Positions 1 to 11,039 are shown, numbered from the stretch's first letter. The stretch: DNA of 64,000 nt from Spodoptera frugiperda (GCF_023101765.2 NC_064233.1:62001-126000); one strand, 5' to 3'. Program-made: numbers and translations. The notes: generated by a model not told the origin, from the letters alone.

Positions 1-359
1 ATTATAAAATACCACGCTTGCTTTAGGCGGATTAGCAATTTCAAACTTATATTATATTAGAAATTAAAAATGCTGCTTTGACGGCAGAAATTGTAGAACA
101 GTAGATTTAGGTAAAAGGTACATAAATGTATTACGAAATTCCTCGACCCCGAAAAAGCATTTGATCCTAGCGAACTGGCTAACCTCCTAACCTTAATTTA
201 ATCTTGGAATACCACATTGACTATTTTGTTGAATGCCTGTTCCTTTGAGTTCCATTTAACAATTCGTTAAAATATGTCCTTTACAAATGAGTGGTCACAC
301 CTGTCGATCTATATGGATTCGGGTGCTGGGCCATGAGAAAGGCGGGTGAAAGAAGTTTG

Positions 360-446
360 CCTACAGCAGAGATGAGGATGCTGCGATGGATATGTGGCGT
401 GATGGGACTAGACAATATCATACACAGCTATGTAAATGAAACTTAA
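360..446 (+). pseudogene. RTE-like reverse transcriptase C-terminal relic, unit 1
   Basis: The frame reads PTAEMRMLRWICGVMGLDN and then ends at TAA (444-446). The string MRMLRW-CGV is typical of the C-terminal end of RTE-type non-LTR reverse transcriptases in insects (recognised from memory). No upstream frame stays open, so this is a short dead relic carried in the gene's 5' spacer. The same relic is present in all block 2 units. Confidence 0.5.
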
Positions 447-921
447 GAGCAGCGCTCTCTCATCTCTCTAAATATGGGAATCTGTACATCCCAACATACA
501 TTCTGTCTGTATATGGAACTGAAGGCTTCAAAAAGCTTCTGAACATTTTATTGCAGTAATGAACGAAAACCAATTTAATCTTGTTTTCATCATACCTTAT
601 TCTACTGGTCAAATTATTTGTAATCACTTTTTTAACAATATCGGACAAAAAGAGATAGCCACATACACACACACACCAATTGATACGTTAGATAGGGACA
701 AAATATACAATAGTGAAGTAGTGAGATAGCAATACACAAAACGTGTGCGTTAGAGAGAGACAGCGTATCACTTCTCCCCACCACGTATTGTATGTTGTTA
801 ACACAATACAAGTTGTAGGCTAGCAGTTCACCCGTCACTTCGCCAGTTGCTCTTGTGACATCGCACTGTATAGTCGTGTACCGATTTGTAATCTAAGTAA
901 TTTTTGTAATCATTTAAAAAC

Positions 922-2963
922 ATGGTTATCGAGAGTTTTAGCTGGAGTGAAGAAGTGGAGTCGGCCGGTATGTACCCGTAGAAATACTAAGGATTTTTTT
1001 TTATTCCTATTCGAAACAAAATCTAATTAACTTTTTCCCACAGATCCCATGATAATGGAAGAACAACGGGAGACTAGGAGAGACTCCGTCAACTCCATCG
1101 AGCCCGAGGTAAAGACTCCACAAACACCGGAGACTAAATCCTCGGTGGACGAGGAAGACGGAGCTTTAAAGGACTTGCTCCGGGTCGATGAACAATATTA
1201 TCCCTTATTGGCCTTGGTATGTAACATTATATTTTCTTAAATTATTTTACTTACTAATTAATAGCTGGGGACATGATTGTTAATTTATTGACTCATCTTT
1301 GTTACAGTTGGAACAATTTTCCCCTGAAGACGACGGCATCCAATTCAACATAAAGTTGAAACAGTTTGAGACTACAATGTCATCCATGTGTCCGGACGAC
1401 TCGCGTGTGCAGTAAGTATTTACTTATTTCTTTTTTTTTCAAAATAATTTTATCTTCTACTAGTATCTTCTTCTTATCGTGTCCCGTAAATATTAATAGA
1501 CTCATTCCCAATAATATAACTGTACACCTCTTCGGAGATCAAAAAGTGTAATATTTTTTTTTTTTACTTTGTCTAGACAAGCATTCGCGACGTTCCGCGC
1601 GGCGGCCCTGCGGTGCCCGGTGATGGCGCGTAAGCTGGCCGCAGTGGGTGTTTCGTTCACTCGCCAGCAGAACAAGCCACTGCTTCGTAAAACCCTCCTT
1701 AATGTCGTCATGCAGGACACTTTCTCCAGTAAGTACCCTTTCCCAAGATCTATTTACCCCTTTGAATTCAGTTCACCCGGTTTTACCGCAATGTCCTCGA
1801 ATTGAACTTCTTAAGAAATATATTAAATAATTGTCATCTTCTTCAACAGAACTGGACGTGCTACAGCGCTCAAATCCGCTGTTCCTCGTCAACGCTGCGA
1901 ATCTGATGGGGGATTACTTCGCCAACGCTCGCCTCAGTAACGGCGACAAGCTTCACTTTCTAGCTGAGCCACTACTGCAATACTTGCGTGCTTTACTCGC
2001 CGCCCATGATACACGTGCACATCACAGTCTCGCTGCACAAGTAAGTTTCAAACGAACATTTATTATTTTGTAAAAAATGCTGTTTTATTGCCAAACACAT
2101 ACATTCATTGTTTAGTAACATTGTGACAGCTAAGCAGATTAAAATACTAATATGTAACTTTCTTTTGTCCACAGTTAATGCAAAACGGTCGCGAGCTACT
2201 CTCCGTAGTAGCTCAAGAGATGGACGAGCTCTCGGTCTCGATCCGTCTCCGTCTGCTCTCGTCCCCACCAGTCAGCACAACGTGGCTACTACTCTCCGCA
2301 GACCTTTGCCTCAACAAGTTTCTTCCCCTACCGACTACGCTGCAACAGTTTTACACCGCTCATCTGGTAACAACCACGGAAGAAAATGTCAGTGAAGCCA
2401 GCTATAGATGTTGGAAGAAAAGCCCCGAGAAGAACGAGAATAAACCAGATGCTGCGGCGCTTGCAGAAGAAGTCAGCAAAAGTATATCTCAGATTAGTCT
2501 GCGTAATAATGAGGACACGAAGCCTAAGAAAGAACCACTCTCAGTTAGCCAAGATACATGGACAGGTGATGATACCTTAAGGAAAAGATACGACCTTAAC
2601 TCTTGGCGGCAAACAGAAGAGACGAGAATAAAGGCTAATGACTGCCAACAAGGGGGGGATATCTTCCAAAGTCACCCCGAAAGAAATGTGTCTCAGGCCC
2701 CAGAAAAGCCAAAATTAGGCCCTGGAGCTAGGTTATTGAGACTTAGAGCCCTCTCAAAGGAATCAATCTCAGTCAGCGAAGACACATGGTCAGGACCCGA
2801 CTCCCGCCCGCCGCACATAAGTATGAGATCACGAAAGGGGAGGATTATTGGAAAGAAAGACGGAACAACAGCCAAGGCGACCCCAAGACGCCATGTCGCC
2901 GAAGTACCGCGCAGCGCCAAATACTGGGGCCACGACGACCGATGCGTCAAACATTATAGTTAG
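922..2963 (+). CDS. MIF4G-like domain protein, array copy 1 (six exons, 484 aa)
   Basis: Coding exons: 922-967, 1044-1216, 1308-1411, 1577-1728, 1850-2040, 2175-2963. All introns are GT-AG and the phases join without a break. The protein starts MVIESFSWSEEVESA. Residues 16-65 are acidic and charged. Residues about 70-285 are helical, with LLRKTLLN followed by NPLFLVNAANLMGDYF and an MDELSVSIR helix, a pattern like the MIF4G domain of eIF4G, CTIF, PAIP1 and MIF4GD. Such proteins bridge mRNA-binding partners to the translation machinery in the cytoplasm. The tail (about 290-484) is basic and low-complexity, with DTWTGDD and DTWSGPD motifs. Differences unique to this copy: EEVSKSIS, KEPLSV, KLGPGAR and RIIGKK. 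The start is the first ATG of exon 1 (AACATGG). The family call is by pattern; a more distant helical-repeat protein is possible. Confidence 0.82.
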
Positions 2964-3112
2964 TAGGAATCACTACTATTTACTATTCCAATTCTTATAG
3001 TAGATTGTAAATAATTATTTATTTAATGAATTGTACAAATGAAATTGTAATTTAAGCCAAAAATGTTATAATATTTGTGTTGTTGTATTCTTCAATGTAA
3101 TAATAATCAAGG

Positions 3113-3118
3113 AATAAA
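3113..3118 (+). terminator. Polyadenylation signal AATAAA of copy 1
   Basis: AATAAA lies 150 bp after the stop codon, in a TA-rich 3' region. Equivalent signals follow the other copies at 8619, 47670, 52260, 56893 and 61475. Confidence 0.6.
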
Positions 3119-3236
3119 ATATTGTTTGATAACTTAAAATTCATTTTTTTCTATAAAATCCCTGATTCCTGACACAGCTATGGAATACAAATTCAACATT
3201 CTGTTAGTTTCACCTCATAACAAAATCACACACACA

Positions 3237-3375
3237 CACAACTTCACGCCTTTTATCCCCGAAGGGATAGGCAGAGGTGCACATTACGGCACGTAATGCC
3301 GTTATACAATGTACACCCACTTTTCACCATTTTGTGTTAAAGTCCCATGTAACTAATAGGGGGTGAGCCTAACAA
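3237..3375 (-). repeat. tRNA-derived SINE (family B), 3' part only
   Basis: This has the tail region of the SINE seen whole at 20541-20800: the ccccgaagg...taggcagaggtgcac stretch and the cacttttcacc stretch. No tRNA-like head is present. It is absent from the same place in the other array units, so it inserted into unit 1 only. Confidence 0.65.
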
Positions 3376-3435
3376 AATCATTCAAACTCATAAACAACTG
3401 TTAGCATTTAGTCTAATCAAATTAGTTGTCCATGA

Positions 3436-3470
3436 TGCTACGGCGTAGCAGGCGATACTACGGCGTAGTA
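3436..3470. repeat. Paired 15-bp palindromes, unit 1
   Basis: Two perfect palindromes with 7-base arms around one G sit 5 bp apart: TGCTACG-G-CGTAGCA (3436-3450) and TACTACG-G-CGTAGTA (3456-3470). Both are retained at the same spacer position in every unit. Confidence 0.75.
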
Positions 3471-3479
3471 GCATCTGAC

Positions 3480-5290
3480 GAAATAGACTGTAGTTTGCTA
3501 TGAATTAAATCTCTCTATTAATACTTACACTTGTTTGACATCATGAGCATTACCAAAGCCTTGTTCCAAAGTTTCCTCCCAAACCAGATAGAAAACGAAA
3601 TCTAATTTTATAGACAAGACAGTGGACGCACTTACACTCCTGTTTCACCATAATTTCCGAGAATATAGCGCTCGTATGAAGCCGGGGGGTATTGTTAGTA
3701 CGTAGGGTAGCGTGGGAAAGTAGATAAGGGGTAGTGCAAGTCTCATATATTGTAGTATTTCTTAAACAATGATCGATTTAGTAGTTTCTTGGAAACAGAA
3801 GCGATAATTGTTGTATGAGTACCTGACTAAACATTGTGATGTCATCATCGGTATCAGCAATTCCATATTCGCATACCATATTCATGACATCCGATCGCAA
3901 AATGTCCTCAACTTAAAAAGTCAAATTCGCATAATGATTTCTAGTCAAAATATTTATTTCTCGACATGAAAAACTCTCACTATTTTTTTTTTCTTTTTAT
4001 TTATTTATTAATTTATATCAGGCAACGAAGGCCCATATCAATACAATAATACTATACTAAAACATAAAATACTATATAAATACATAATTCTCATATTAAT
4101 TATTAAGGTCACACGATGTGACGATGCGTGGCGTCGTATTACGCTGCTCGGTGTCACGTAGCCTGCCTCGAAAACGTCGGTATATGACACCCTACGGCCA
4201 AAATTCTGCCTTGAGGAACTTCTCGAGATGTTGAGTTGGAACTCGCACCACAAACGACTTGAAGTTGGTATTTTGACGCGGTTCCAACCTTACGACCCTC
4301 AAGGTCCAGTTGGTCTTCACCTTCACATACTCCACGATGTCCTCAACCTTCGTGGTTTGGTGTAGTCGGGACACATACAGCAGCGTCGTAGGCACAGCTG
4401 GACGCAGCAGCATGTTAGGTCCGGTCAGTCCAGTACCGCACTGATTGCGAGAAGTAGGCTTCTTCTTCTTCTTCTTTTGGACTTTGATGAAGCCATCCTC
4501 ATCACACTCAGGCTTTCCTGGACAGCGCTGTACCGGAATCCTTGATACGGATTCACAGCGCCGGTTCTGCTTACCCCTTTTTGGCTGCTTAGGTAGTGTA
4601 GCAGCTGTCGTGTTTGCGGCAGCAATTGCGGCGTAAGCTACTTTGGGGGTCGACGTAGCTTCGCGTGACGTGTTCTCTGCACGTGGAGAGACACGAGGAG
4701 CGGCGGGGCACGGTGCATCGACCTCATTATTTGCAGTAGGCGATGAGTTCAGTTTCGCCGATGCAAAACTGCTGACTGAAACAGACTGTAGACTGTAGAA
4801 ATAGACTGTAGTTTGCTGTGAATTAAATCTCTAAATATGTAATACATACACTTGTTTGACATCACGAGCATTAGGTACCAAAGTCTTGTTCCAAAGTTTC
4901 CTCACGAACCAGATAGAAAACGAAATCTAATTCTATAGACAAGACAAAGGACGCACTTACACTCCTGTTTCACCATAATTTCCGAGAATATAGCGCTCGT
5001 ATGAAGCCGGGGTGTATTGTTAGTACGTAGGGTAGCGTGGGAAAGTAGATAAGGTGTAGACCAAGTCTTATATATTGTGGTACCTATTTGTTAAACAATG
5101 ATCGATTTGGTAGTTTCTTAGACACAGTGATGTCGTCATGATGATCGCAAAATGTCCTCAACTTAAAAAGTTAAATTCGTATAATGATTTATTACTAAAA
5201 TGTTTATTTCTCGATATGACAAACTCTCACTATGTAAAGTTCATAAAATGTCAAATTCACACAATGACAAATCTACGCAGTTTTTGCTTC
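3480..5290. repeat. Internal spacer duplication in unit 1
   Basis: The segment from about 3480 to 3970 is repeated at about 4798-5290. Both start with aatagactgtagtttgct and run through the gaagccgggg...tattgttagtacgtaggg stretch. An ORF1-type retroelement relic lies between the two copies. Other units have one copy of this segment. Confidence 0.75.
4038..4770 (-). pseudogene. Non-LTR retrotransposon ORF1 relic
   Basis: Read on the minus strand, the frame contains FVVRVPTQHLEKFLKAEFWP followed, after a frame shift, by residues like YRRFRGRLRDTEQRN. This is the C-terminal signature of ORF1 proteins of insect non-LTR elements (CR1/Jockey type), recognised by eye. A lysine/arginine-rich stretch lies upstream (SKSKRRRRRS). 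A T-rich run near 3986-4015 would be its A-rich 3' end. The frame is broken, so it is not functional. Confidence 0.6.
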
Positions 5291-5409
5291 TGACTGAACA
5301 GGTTACAAAATCTAAATCAGATGCAAAGATATTTTGATAGAAATAAATTATTACATGGATAACAGTTTGGTTTTACAAGTGATCGGTCAAAAACTGATGG
5401 ACAGAAGTA

Positions 5410-5808
5410 TTGAACTTCTCACTTATTCTTCACTTTTATGACGTGTGGGAGGACTCAGGCTACGCATTGGGTATTTTTTATAACTTCTCCAAAACGTTCG
5501 ATTGTGTCCCTCATGAAATACTGATCAAGAAGCTATCCCATTATGGATTACGGGGCAACTCTCTGGACCTTCTTATCTCATACTCGTGTGATAGGATTCA
5601 GAGAGTCGAAATTAACGAAAAAATTTCCGCCGGATCTGTTGTTAAGATGGGTGTTCCGCAGGGGTCAATTCTCGGCCCAGTTTTATTTCTTATTTATATT
5701 AATAATTTGCCTTACAAGATAATTGTAAGGGATAACCATGGAATTGTACTGTTTGCTGATAATTATTATTTAAACCCAAACGTAGAAAATGAGTCAGTGA
5801 TCATGTAA
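5410..5808 (+). pseudogene. CR1/Jockey-like reverse transcriptase relic, unit 1
   Basis: This is an internal reverse transcriptase piece. It has a motif A region (YNFSKTFDCV), then SHYGLRGNSLDLL, motif B GVPQGSILGP and a motif C region LFADN. In an active enzyme motif A begins with an aspartate and motif C is FADD; here N replaces D in both places. It lacks the endonuclease and the C-terminus. It is the longest-reading version; block 2 copies are frameshifted before motif C. Confidence 0.8.
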
Positions 5809-6205
5809 ATAGTGATCTCTCGATAATAGTACACTGACACATGCGTGCTGCCATCTGAATAGGTGCGGTCATACAGTTGTTGTATTTCCTCTAAAGACCA
5901 CTATAGAATCCATTTGCACGGTTTTCGGTCACGGTTTATTTGAACCTCTGAGTTAGTTTTGGCCAGTCTCATCTAGTTATTTAAGAGATTGACGTGGAAA
6001 AGTGCTATCTTGTAACCTATTTGCAAAAAAATAAACATCATTTATCAGACGCCAAGTGCGCCCACTTGTCTATAGAATTAGATTTCGTTTTCTGTCTGGT
6101 TTGTAAGGAAACTTTTGAACATTACTCACGTAAATATACTGAGTAAAGCTCTACTAGTTTCGAATCTAAGATAAGCAGCGTGCGCATACGCGGTCACGTC
6201 GCGCA

Positions 6206-6231
6206 GCCTACGTGACGTCGCGTCAGTAGGC
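6206..6231. repeat. Imperfect hairpin with CRE-like core, unit 2 upstream
   Basis: The left arm GCCTACGTGACG and right arm CGTCAGTAGGC pair around TCG with one bulged base. The centre includes TGACGTCG, close to a CRE/ATF-type site. It is repeated upstream of genes 3 to 7 (44443, 49036, 53620, 58251, 62833). In unit 2 a deletion of about 0.8 kb begins within a few bases of its right edge. Confidence 0.6.
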
Positions 6232-6450
6232 TTAACAGTTAAAAAGTGAGATAGCAATACACAAAACGTGTGCGTTAGAAAGAGACAGCGTATCACTTCT
6301 CCCCACCACGTATTATGTTGTTAACACAATACAAGTTGTAGGCTAGCAGTTCACCCGTCACTTCGCCAGTTGCTCTTGTGACATCGCACTGTATAGTCGC
6401 GTACCGAGTGTGCAACAGCCTTGAAATAATTTTTGTAATCATTTAAAAAC

Positions 6451-8459
6451 ATGGTTATCGAGAGTTTTAGCTGGAGTGAAGAAGTGGAGGCGGCCGGTAT
6501 GTACCCGTAGAAATAATAAGGATTCTTTTTTTAAATTCATATTCGAAACAAAATCTAATTAATCTTTTCCCACAGACCCCATGATAATGGAAGAACAACG
6601 GGAGACTAGGAGAGACTCCGTCAACTCCATCGAGCCCGAGGTAAAGACTCCACAAACACCGGAGACTAAATCCTCGGTGGACGAGGAAGACGGAGCTTTA
6701 AAGGACTTGCTCCGGGTCGATGAACAATATTATCCCTTATTGGCCTTGGTATGTAACATTATATTTTCTTAAATTATTTTACTTACTAATTAGTAGCTGG
6801 GGACATGATTGTTAATTTATTGACTCATCTTTGTTACAGTTGGAACAATTTTCCCCCGAAGACGACGGCATCCAATTCAACATAAAGTTGAAACAGTTTG
6901 AGACTACAATGTCATCCATGTGTCCGGACGACTCGCGTGTGCAGTAAGTATTTATCTATTTTTTTTTTTCAAATTATATCTTCTACTGGTATCTTACTCT
7001 CATCGTGTCCCGTAAATATTACTAATAATTTTATTTTACTTTGTCTAGACAAGCATTCGCGACGTTCCGCGCGGCGGCCCTGCGGTGCCCGGTGATGGCG
7101 CGTAAGCTGGCCGCAGTGGGTGTTTCGTTCACTCGCCAGCAGAACAAGCCACTGCTTCATAGAACCCTCCTTAATGTCGTCATGCAGGACACTTTCTCCA
7201 GTAAGTACCCTTTCCCAAGATCTATTTACCCCTTTGAATTCAGTTCACCCGGTTTTACCGCAATCCCCTCGAATTGAACTTCTGCTCGAAGCTTCGTAAA
7301 AACTTCTTAAGGAATATATCAAATAATTGTCATCTTCTTCAACAGAACTGGACGTGCTACAGCGCTCAAATCCGCTGTTCCTCGTCAACGCTGCGAATCT
7401 GATGGGGGATTACTTCGCCAACGCTCGCCTCAGTAACGGCGACAAGCTGCACTTTCTAGCTGAGCCACTACTGCAATACTTGCGTGCTTTACTCGCCGCC
7501 CATGATACACGTGCACATCACAGTCTCGCTGCACAAGTAAGTTTCAAACGAACATTTATTATTTTGTAAAAAATGCTGTTTTATTGCCAAACACATACAT
7601 TCATTGTTTAGTAACATTGTGACAGCTAAGCAGATTAAAATACTAATATGTAACTTTCTTTTGTCCACAGTTAATGCAAAACGGTCGCGAGCTACTCTCC
7701 GTAGTAGCTCAAGAGATGGACGAGCTCTCGGTCTCGATCCGTCTCCGTCTGCTCTCGTCCCCACCAGTCAGCACAACGTGGCTACTACTCTCCGCAGACC
7801 TTTGCCTCAACAAGTTTCTTCCCCTACCGACTACGCTGCAACAGTTTTACACCGCTCATCTGGTAACAACCACGGAAGAAAATGTCAGAAAAGCCAGCTA
7901 TAGATGTTGGAAGAAAAGTCCCGAGAAGAACGAGAATAAACCAGATGCTGCGGCGCTTGCAGAAGAAGTCAGTCAAAGTATATCTCAGATTAGTCTGCGT
8001 AATAATGAGGACACGAAGCCTAAGAAAGAACCAATCTCAGTTAGCCAAGATACATGGACAGGTGATGATACCTTAAGGAAAAGATACGACCTTAACTCTT
8101 GGCGGCAAACAGAAGAGACGAGAATAAAGGCTAATGACTGCCAACAAGGGGGGGATATCTTCCAAAGTCACCCCGAAAGAAATGTGTCTCAGGCCCCAGA
8201 AAAGCCAAAATTAGGCGTTGGAGCTAGGTTATTGAGACTTAGAGCCCTCTCAAAGGAATCAATCTCAGTCAGCGAAGACACATGGTCAGGACCCGACTCC
8301 CGCCCGCCGCACATAAGTATGAGATCACGAAAGGGGAGGATTAATGGAAAGAAAGACGGAACAACAGCCAAGGCGACCCCAAGACGCCATGTCGCCGAAG
8401 TACCGCGCAGCGCCAAATACTGGGGCCACGACGACCGATGCGTCAAACATTATAGTTAG
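6451..8459 (+). CDS. MIF4G-like domain protein, array copy 2 (six exons, 484 aa)
   Basis: Exons: 6451-6496, 6576-6748, 6840-6943, 7049-7200, 7346-7536, 7671-8459. Exon lengths are identical to copy 1 (46, 173, 104, 152, 191, 789 nt). Copy-specific residues are EVEAA at the end of exon 1, LLHRTLLN in exon 4 and EENVRKASY in exon 6. The third intron is the short type, without the 60-bp insert of copies 1 and 5. The 5' region is unusual: about 0.8 kb that precedes the other copies is missing, leaving roughly 200 bp of shared upstream sequence before the ATG. Its promoter may therefore differ from its sisters. Confidence 0.82.
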
Positions 8460-8919
8460 TAGGAATGTCTAGTATGTATGTATGTAAATAATTATTAATT
8501 TAGGGAATTGTACAAATGAAATTGTACTTAAGCCAAAAATGTTATAATAATTGTATATATTATTAGTTAAATGTATTAAATAGTTTTAAAATATTCTTGT
8601 ATGTAATAATAATCAATGAATAAAATATTTGTTAGTAACTTCAAATTCGATTTTTTCTATAAAATCCCTGATTCCCGACACAGCTAAGGAATACAAATTC
8701 AACATTCTGTAAGTTTCACCACATAACAAAATCACTAATGGTCAAAATACTTAATCGTCACTCAATTTTAAGACGCGCTCAATAATAGTTCTGTCCCTAC
8801 AAATTATTTGTAAATGACAGAGATAGCACGATATTTAAAATTGAGTAACATTTCAGTATTCGGGCGTTAAACTCATAAACAACTGTTAGCATTAGTCTAA
8901 TCAAATTCGTAGCACACGA

Positions 8920-8954
8920 TGCTACGGCGTAGCAGGTGATACTACGGCGTAGTA
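8920..8954. repeat. Paired 15-bp palindromes, unit 2
   Basis: Both palindromes are perfect, at 8920-8934 and 8940-8954. They are the last recognisable array feature before unique DNA begins at about 8971. Confidence 0.75.
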
Positions 8955-9129
8955 GCGTCTGATGAAGTAGATCGCACTATTCTGGGCGGAGATAATCCAA
9001 TAAAATATAAAGTTTAAGAATACTTTTGCAGCCAATATTGAGTTATAAAATAATATTGTAACTTACCAACATTGTTACAGTGAAGGTGTGGGACAATGAT
9101 GACGTCATCACATTGGAATTTCGTACTCG

Positions 9130-9332
9130 TATAAAAGTCATCGTTCGCGACATTTCGAAGAACGTATCTAATTACTTTTACCGAAGACCTATTGTCTTCA
9201 ATTGTGGTCCTTTTAAATTACAAAAATACCACACATAGTGTTAAAACAATGTATATTTTCGTGGAAAAGCAACACTTGGAATTCTATGTCCGTGCCGTTG
9301 ATAACAAAATGGGTAAAAACTACTGTGTGTAG
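9130..9332 (+). promoter_or_regulatory. Possible TATA promoter with a short ORF
   Basis: TATAAAA at 9130-9136 sits in otherwise unique sequence. An ATG at 9249 opens 27 codons (MYIFVEKQHLEFYV...KNYCV) ending at TAG 9330-9332. A GTAAAA at 9312 could act as a splice donor after residue 21. No partner exon was found downstream. This may be a first exon or chance. Confidence 0.2.
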
Positions 9333-9444
9333 ATAAGAGGTAGGTAGATTCTTTACAAAAAATGTTATCAAATGCGCCGCCACGTTCAAGGATTGTATTG
9401 TTTTAAAATGGTCACTGTGAGGGACTACATATTTGACAGAGACT

Positions 9445-9640
9445 GGGCAGTAGCGCTAGGTATTAAGGGTTGTTGGGGAATCGGGGATTGGGAAGGGGGA
9501 ATTGGACCTCCGGTAACCTCACTCACACAACGAAACACAACGCAAGCGTTGTTTCACGTCAGTTTTCTGTGAGGTCGTGGTATCACTCCGGTCGAGCCGG
9601 CCCATTCGTGCCGAAGCATGGCTCTCCCACAATTAAATTA
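9445..9640 (-). repeat. Metulj-like interspersed repeat
   Basis: It contains, in reverse, the gagccatgcttcggcac block, the ccggctcgaccgga block and the caacgcaagcgttg palindrome, with the preceding gggaatcggggattggga stretch. Related copies lie at 14225, 15783, 21515, 22140, 33295 and 38235. The name is from memory of lepidopteran repeats. Confidence 0.6.
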
Positions 9641-9959
9641 GTACATGAGGATTAAGAATGAAACAACAGAAATAATTTTATAAATATTTTTATTCAAAAA
9701 TAACTTATTTACAGTTTGAAATAAACTTAAATAACGACTAAATGTGACGAACACGACATAATTTATTTACTTTATGTACAAATGAAATGACTTCTAAAAT
9801 TATAAGCAATAGGGATGATGACGGGGTATGAAAATTAATTAAAAAGTCGATTTAGTCCGTCAGTTAAAATATTAGACACGTATTTTGTTATGTCGTATAA
9901 GAAAACAATACTTAGATAAAACGAATCAAAGTTTAAAAGTGGTAGCTAACTACCTACGT

Positions 9960-10083
9960 CATTTCTAATATCATTAGAACTTGAGACGGGATATTTACCA
10001 TGTTTATTTATGTCTATGAGTTTCCGATATTTCGGCACTGTTGCAAGCGCCATGATCACGGATAAACTAGTGACCATGTCAGT
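9960..10083. repeat. Dispersed repeat with gatatttcggcactg core
   Basis: About 124 bp shared with 42790-42922 (opposite orientation) and, as an inverted pair, with 39382-39542. Shared words include ccatgtttatttatgtct and gcaagcgccatgatcacgg. No protein frame is seen. Family not identified. Confidence 0.6.
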
Positions 10084-10364
10084 TTAAAAACTTATACATT
10101 TCTAAGTATAAAACGTACATAGAAGTGATGTCACGCGTTATTTCAAATCAATATATCGATGAAAGTATTTGATTCTGTAAGAAACGCAAAAATACGTGTA
10201 TAATGTTTTAAAATAATCTACCCGATGGACATTAAAAACTAATAGTCACCCCTACTTGGAAGATTTATGTTGAGTAGATCCCGATATTGTTTTAAAATCG
10301 GGATAATAAGTAGCCTATATTATTTACTGAAAAGCAAACTGACTCTTACTAGCTTTTTTTAATA

Positions 10365-10632
10365 TAAGCGTCCACAGGCCCGCATCGTACGCATCGCACG
10401 TCACGTACGCATTCCGTATGACGTCATCAGTACGCATCGCATGTAGGCGAGCGGTCGTACGCATCGCACGTCACGTACGTATTCCGTGTGACGTCATCAG
10501 CACACATGTAGGCATTGCTGATGATGCGGTCCGTACGATGCGGATCAGTGGACGCAGTTGTATGAGTTTCTATACAAGACAAACTAAAATCCGTTGCGTG
10601 CGATGCGTACGATGCGGGCCTGTGGACGCTTA
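10365..10632. mobile_element. MITE with about 35-bp terminal inverted repeats
   Basis: The left end taagcgtccacaggcc and right end ggcctgtggacgctta are exact inverses. The inverted match continues through the catcgtacgcatcgcac region. The inside is rich in CGTACG and GATGCG words and in two tgacgtcatcag boxes. There is no open frame. It looks like a non-autonomous DNA transposon; superfamily unknown. Confidence 0.75.
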
Positions 10633-11039
10633 CCTTTAACAGGTTAGGGACAGATATGCACTATTTTTTTAATAGTCCCAAATAGTACACCTACCAATTT
10701 TTAGCTTTCCATCTTGAAAATTGTTAAATGCTTCATACAAAAATTCCACCCCCTAGGGAAGCGAGGCATCAAAAAGAGACAGAACGTGCCTTTTCTTCGT
10801 TTCAACTATTTCACTTCAATTCATCACTCCGTACATACATACATATATAACCTCACGCCTGTCTCCCATGGGGGTAGACAGAGACAATGGAACGCCTATT
10901 GCTACGATTCATCGCTTCGTTTTGCCGTGAAAGACGGACAAACAGACACACATACTTTCACATTTATAATATTAGTATGGTTGTTTTATAATGGGACTAA
11001 ATACAGGAATTTTCTATATACAAGTGTGTATTAGAGCGA

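Larger units (their letters stand above)
1..8970 (+). repeat. Tandem gene array, block 1 (two units)
   Basis: Two units in direct orientation, each with one MIF4G-like gene and a spacer. Position 1 matches the sequence at 44539 in block 2, so the window opens inside a unit. The gene-to-gene distance here is about 5.53 kb, longer than the 4.58-4.63 kb of block 2. The extra length comes from an internal spacer duplication, an ORF1 relic and a SINE tail; it is partly offset by a deletion of about 0.8 kb upstream of gene 2. Similarity to the other units stops near 8970, just after the paired palindromes. Confidence 0.9.

Noticed and set aside
1993..2268. Minus-strand frame of 91 codons, repeated in each array unit
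   Set aside because: It overlaps exons 5 and 6 and intron 5 of the plus-strand gene. It is open because the overlying exons are GC-rich, and it recurs only because the unit is copied.
2693..2950. Minus-strand 85-codon frame within exon 6 of each copy
   Set aside because: Shadow frame opposite the long last exon; no start context and no family signal.
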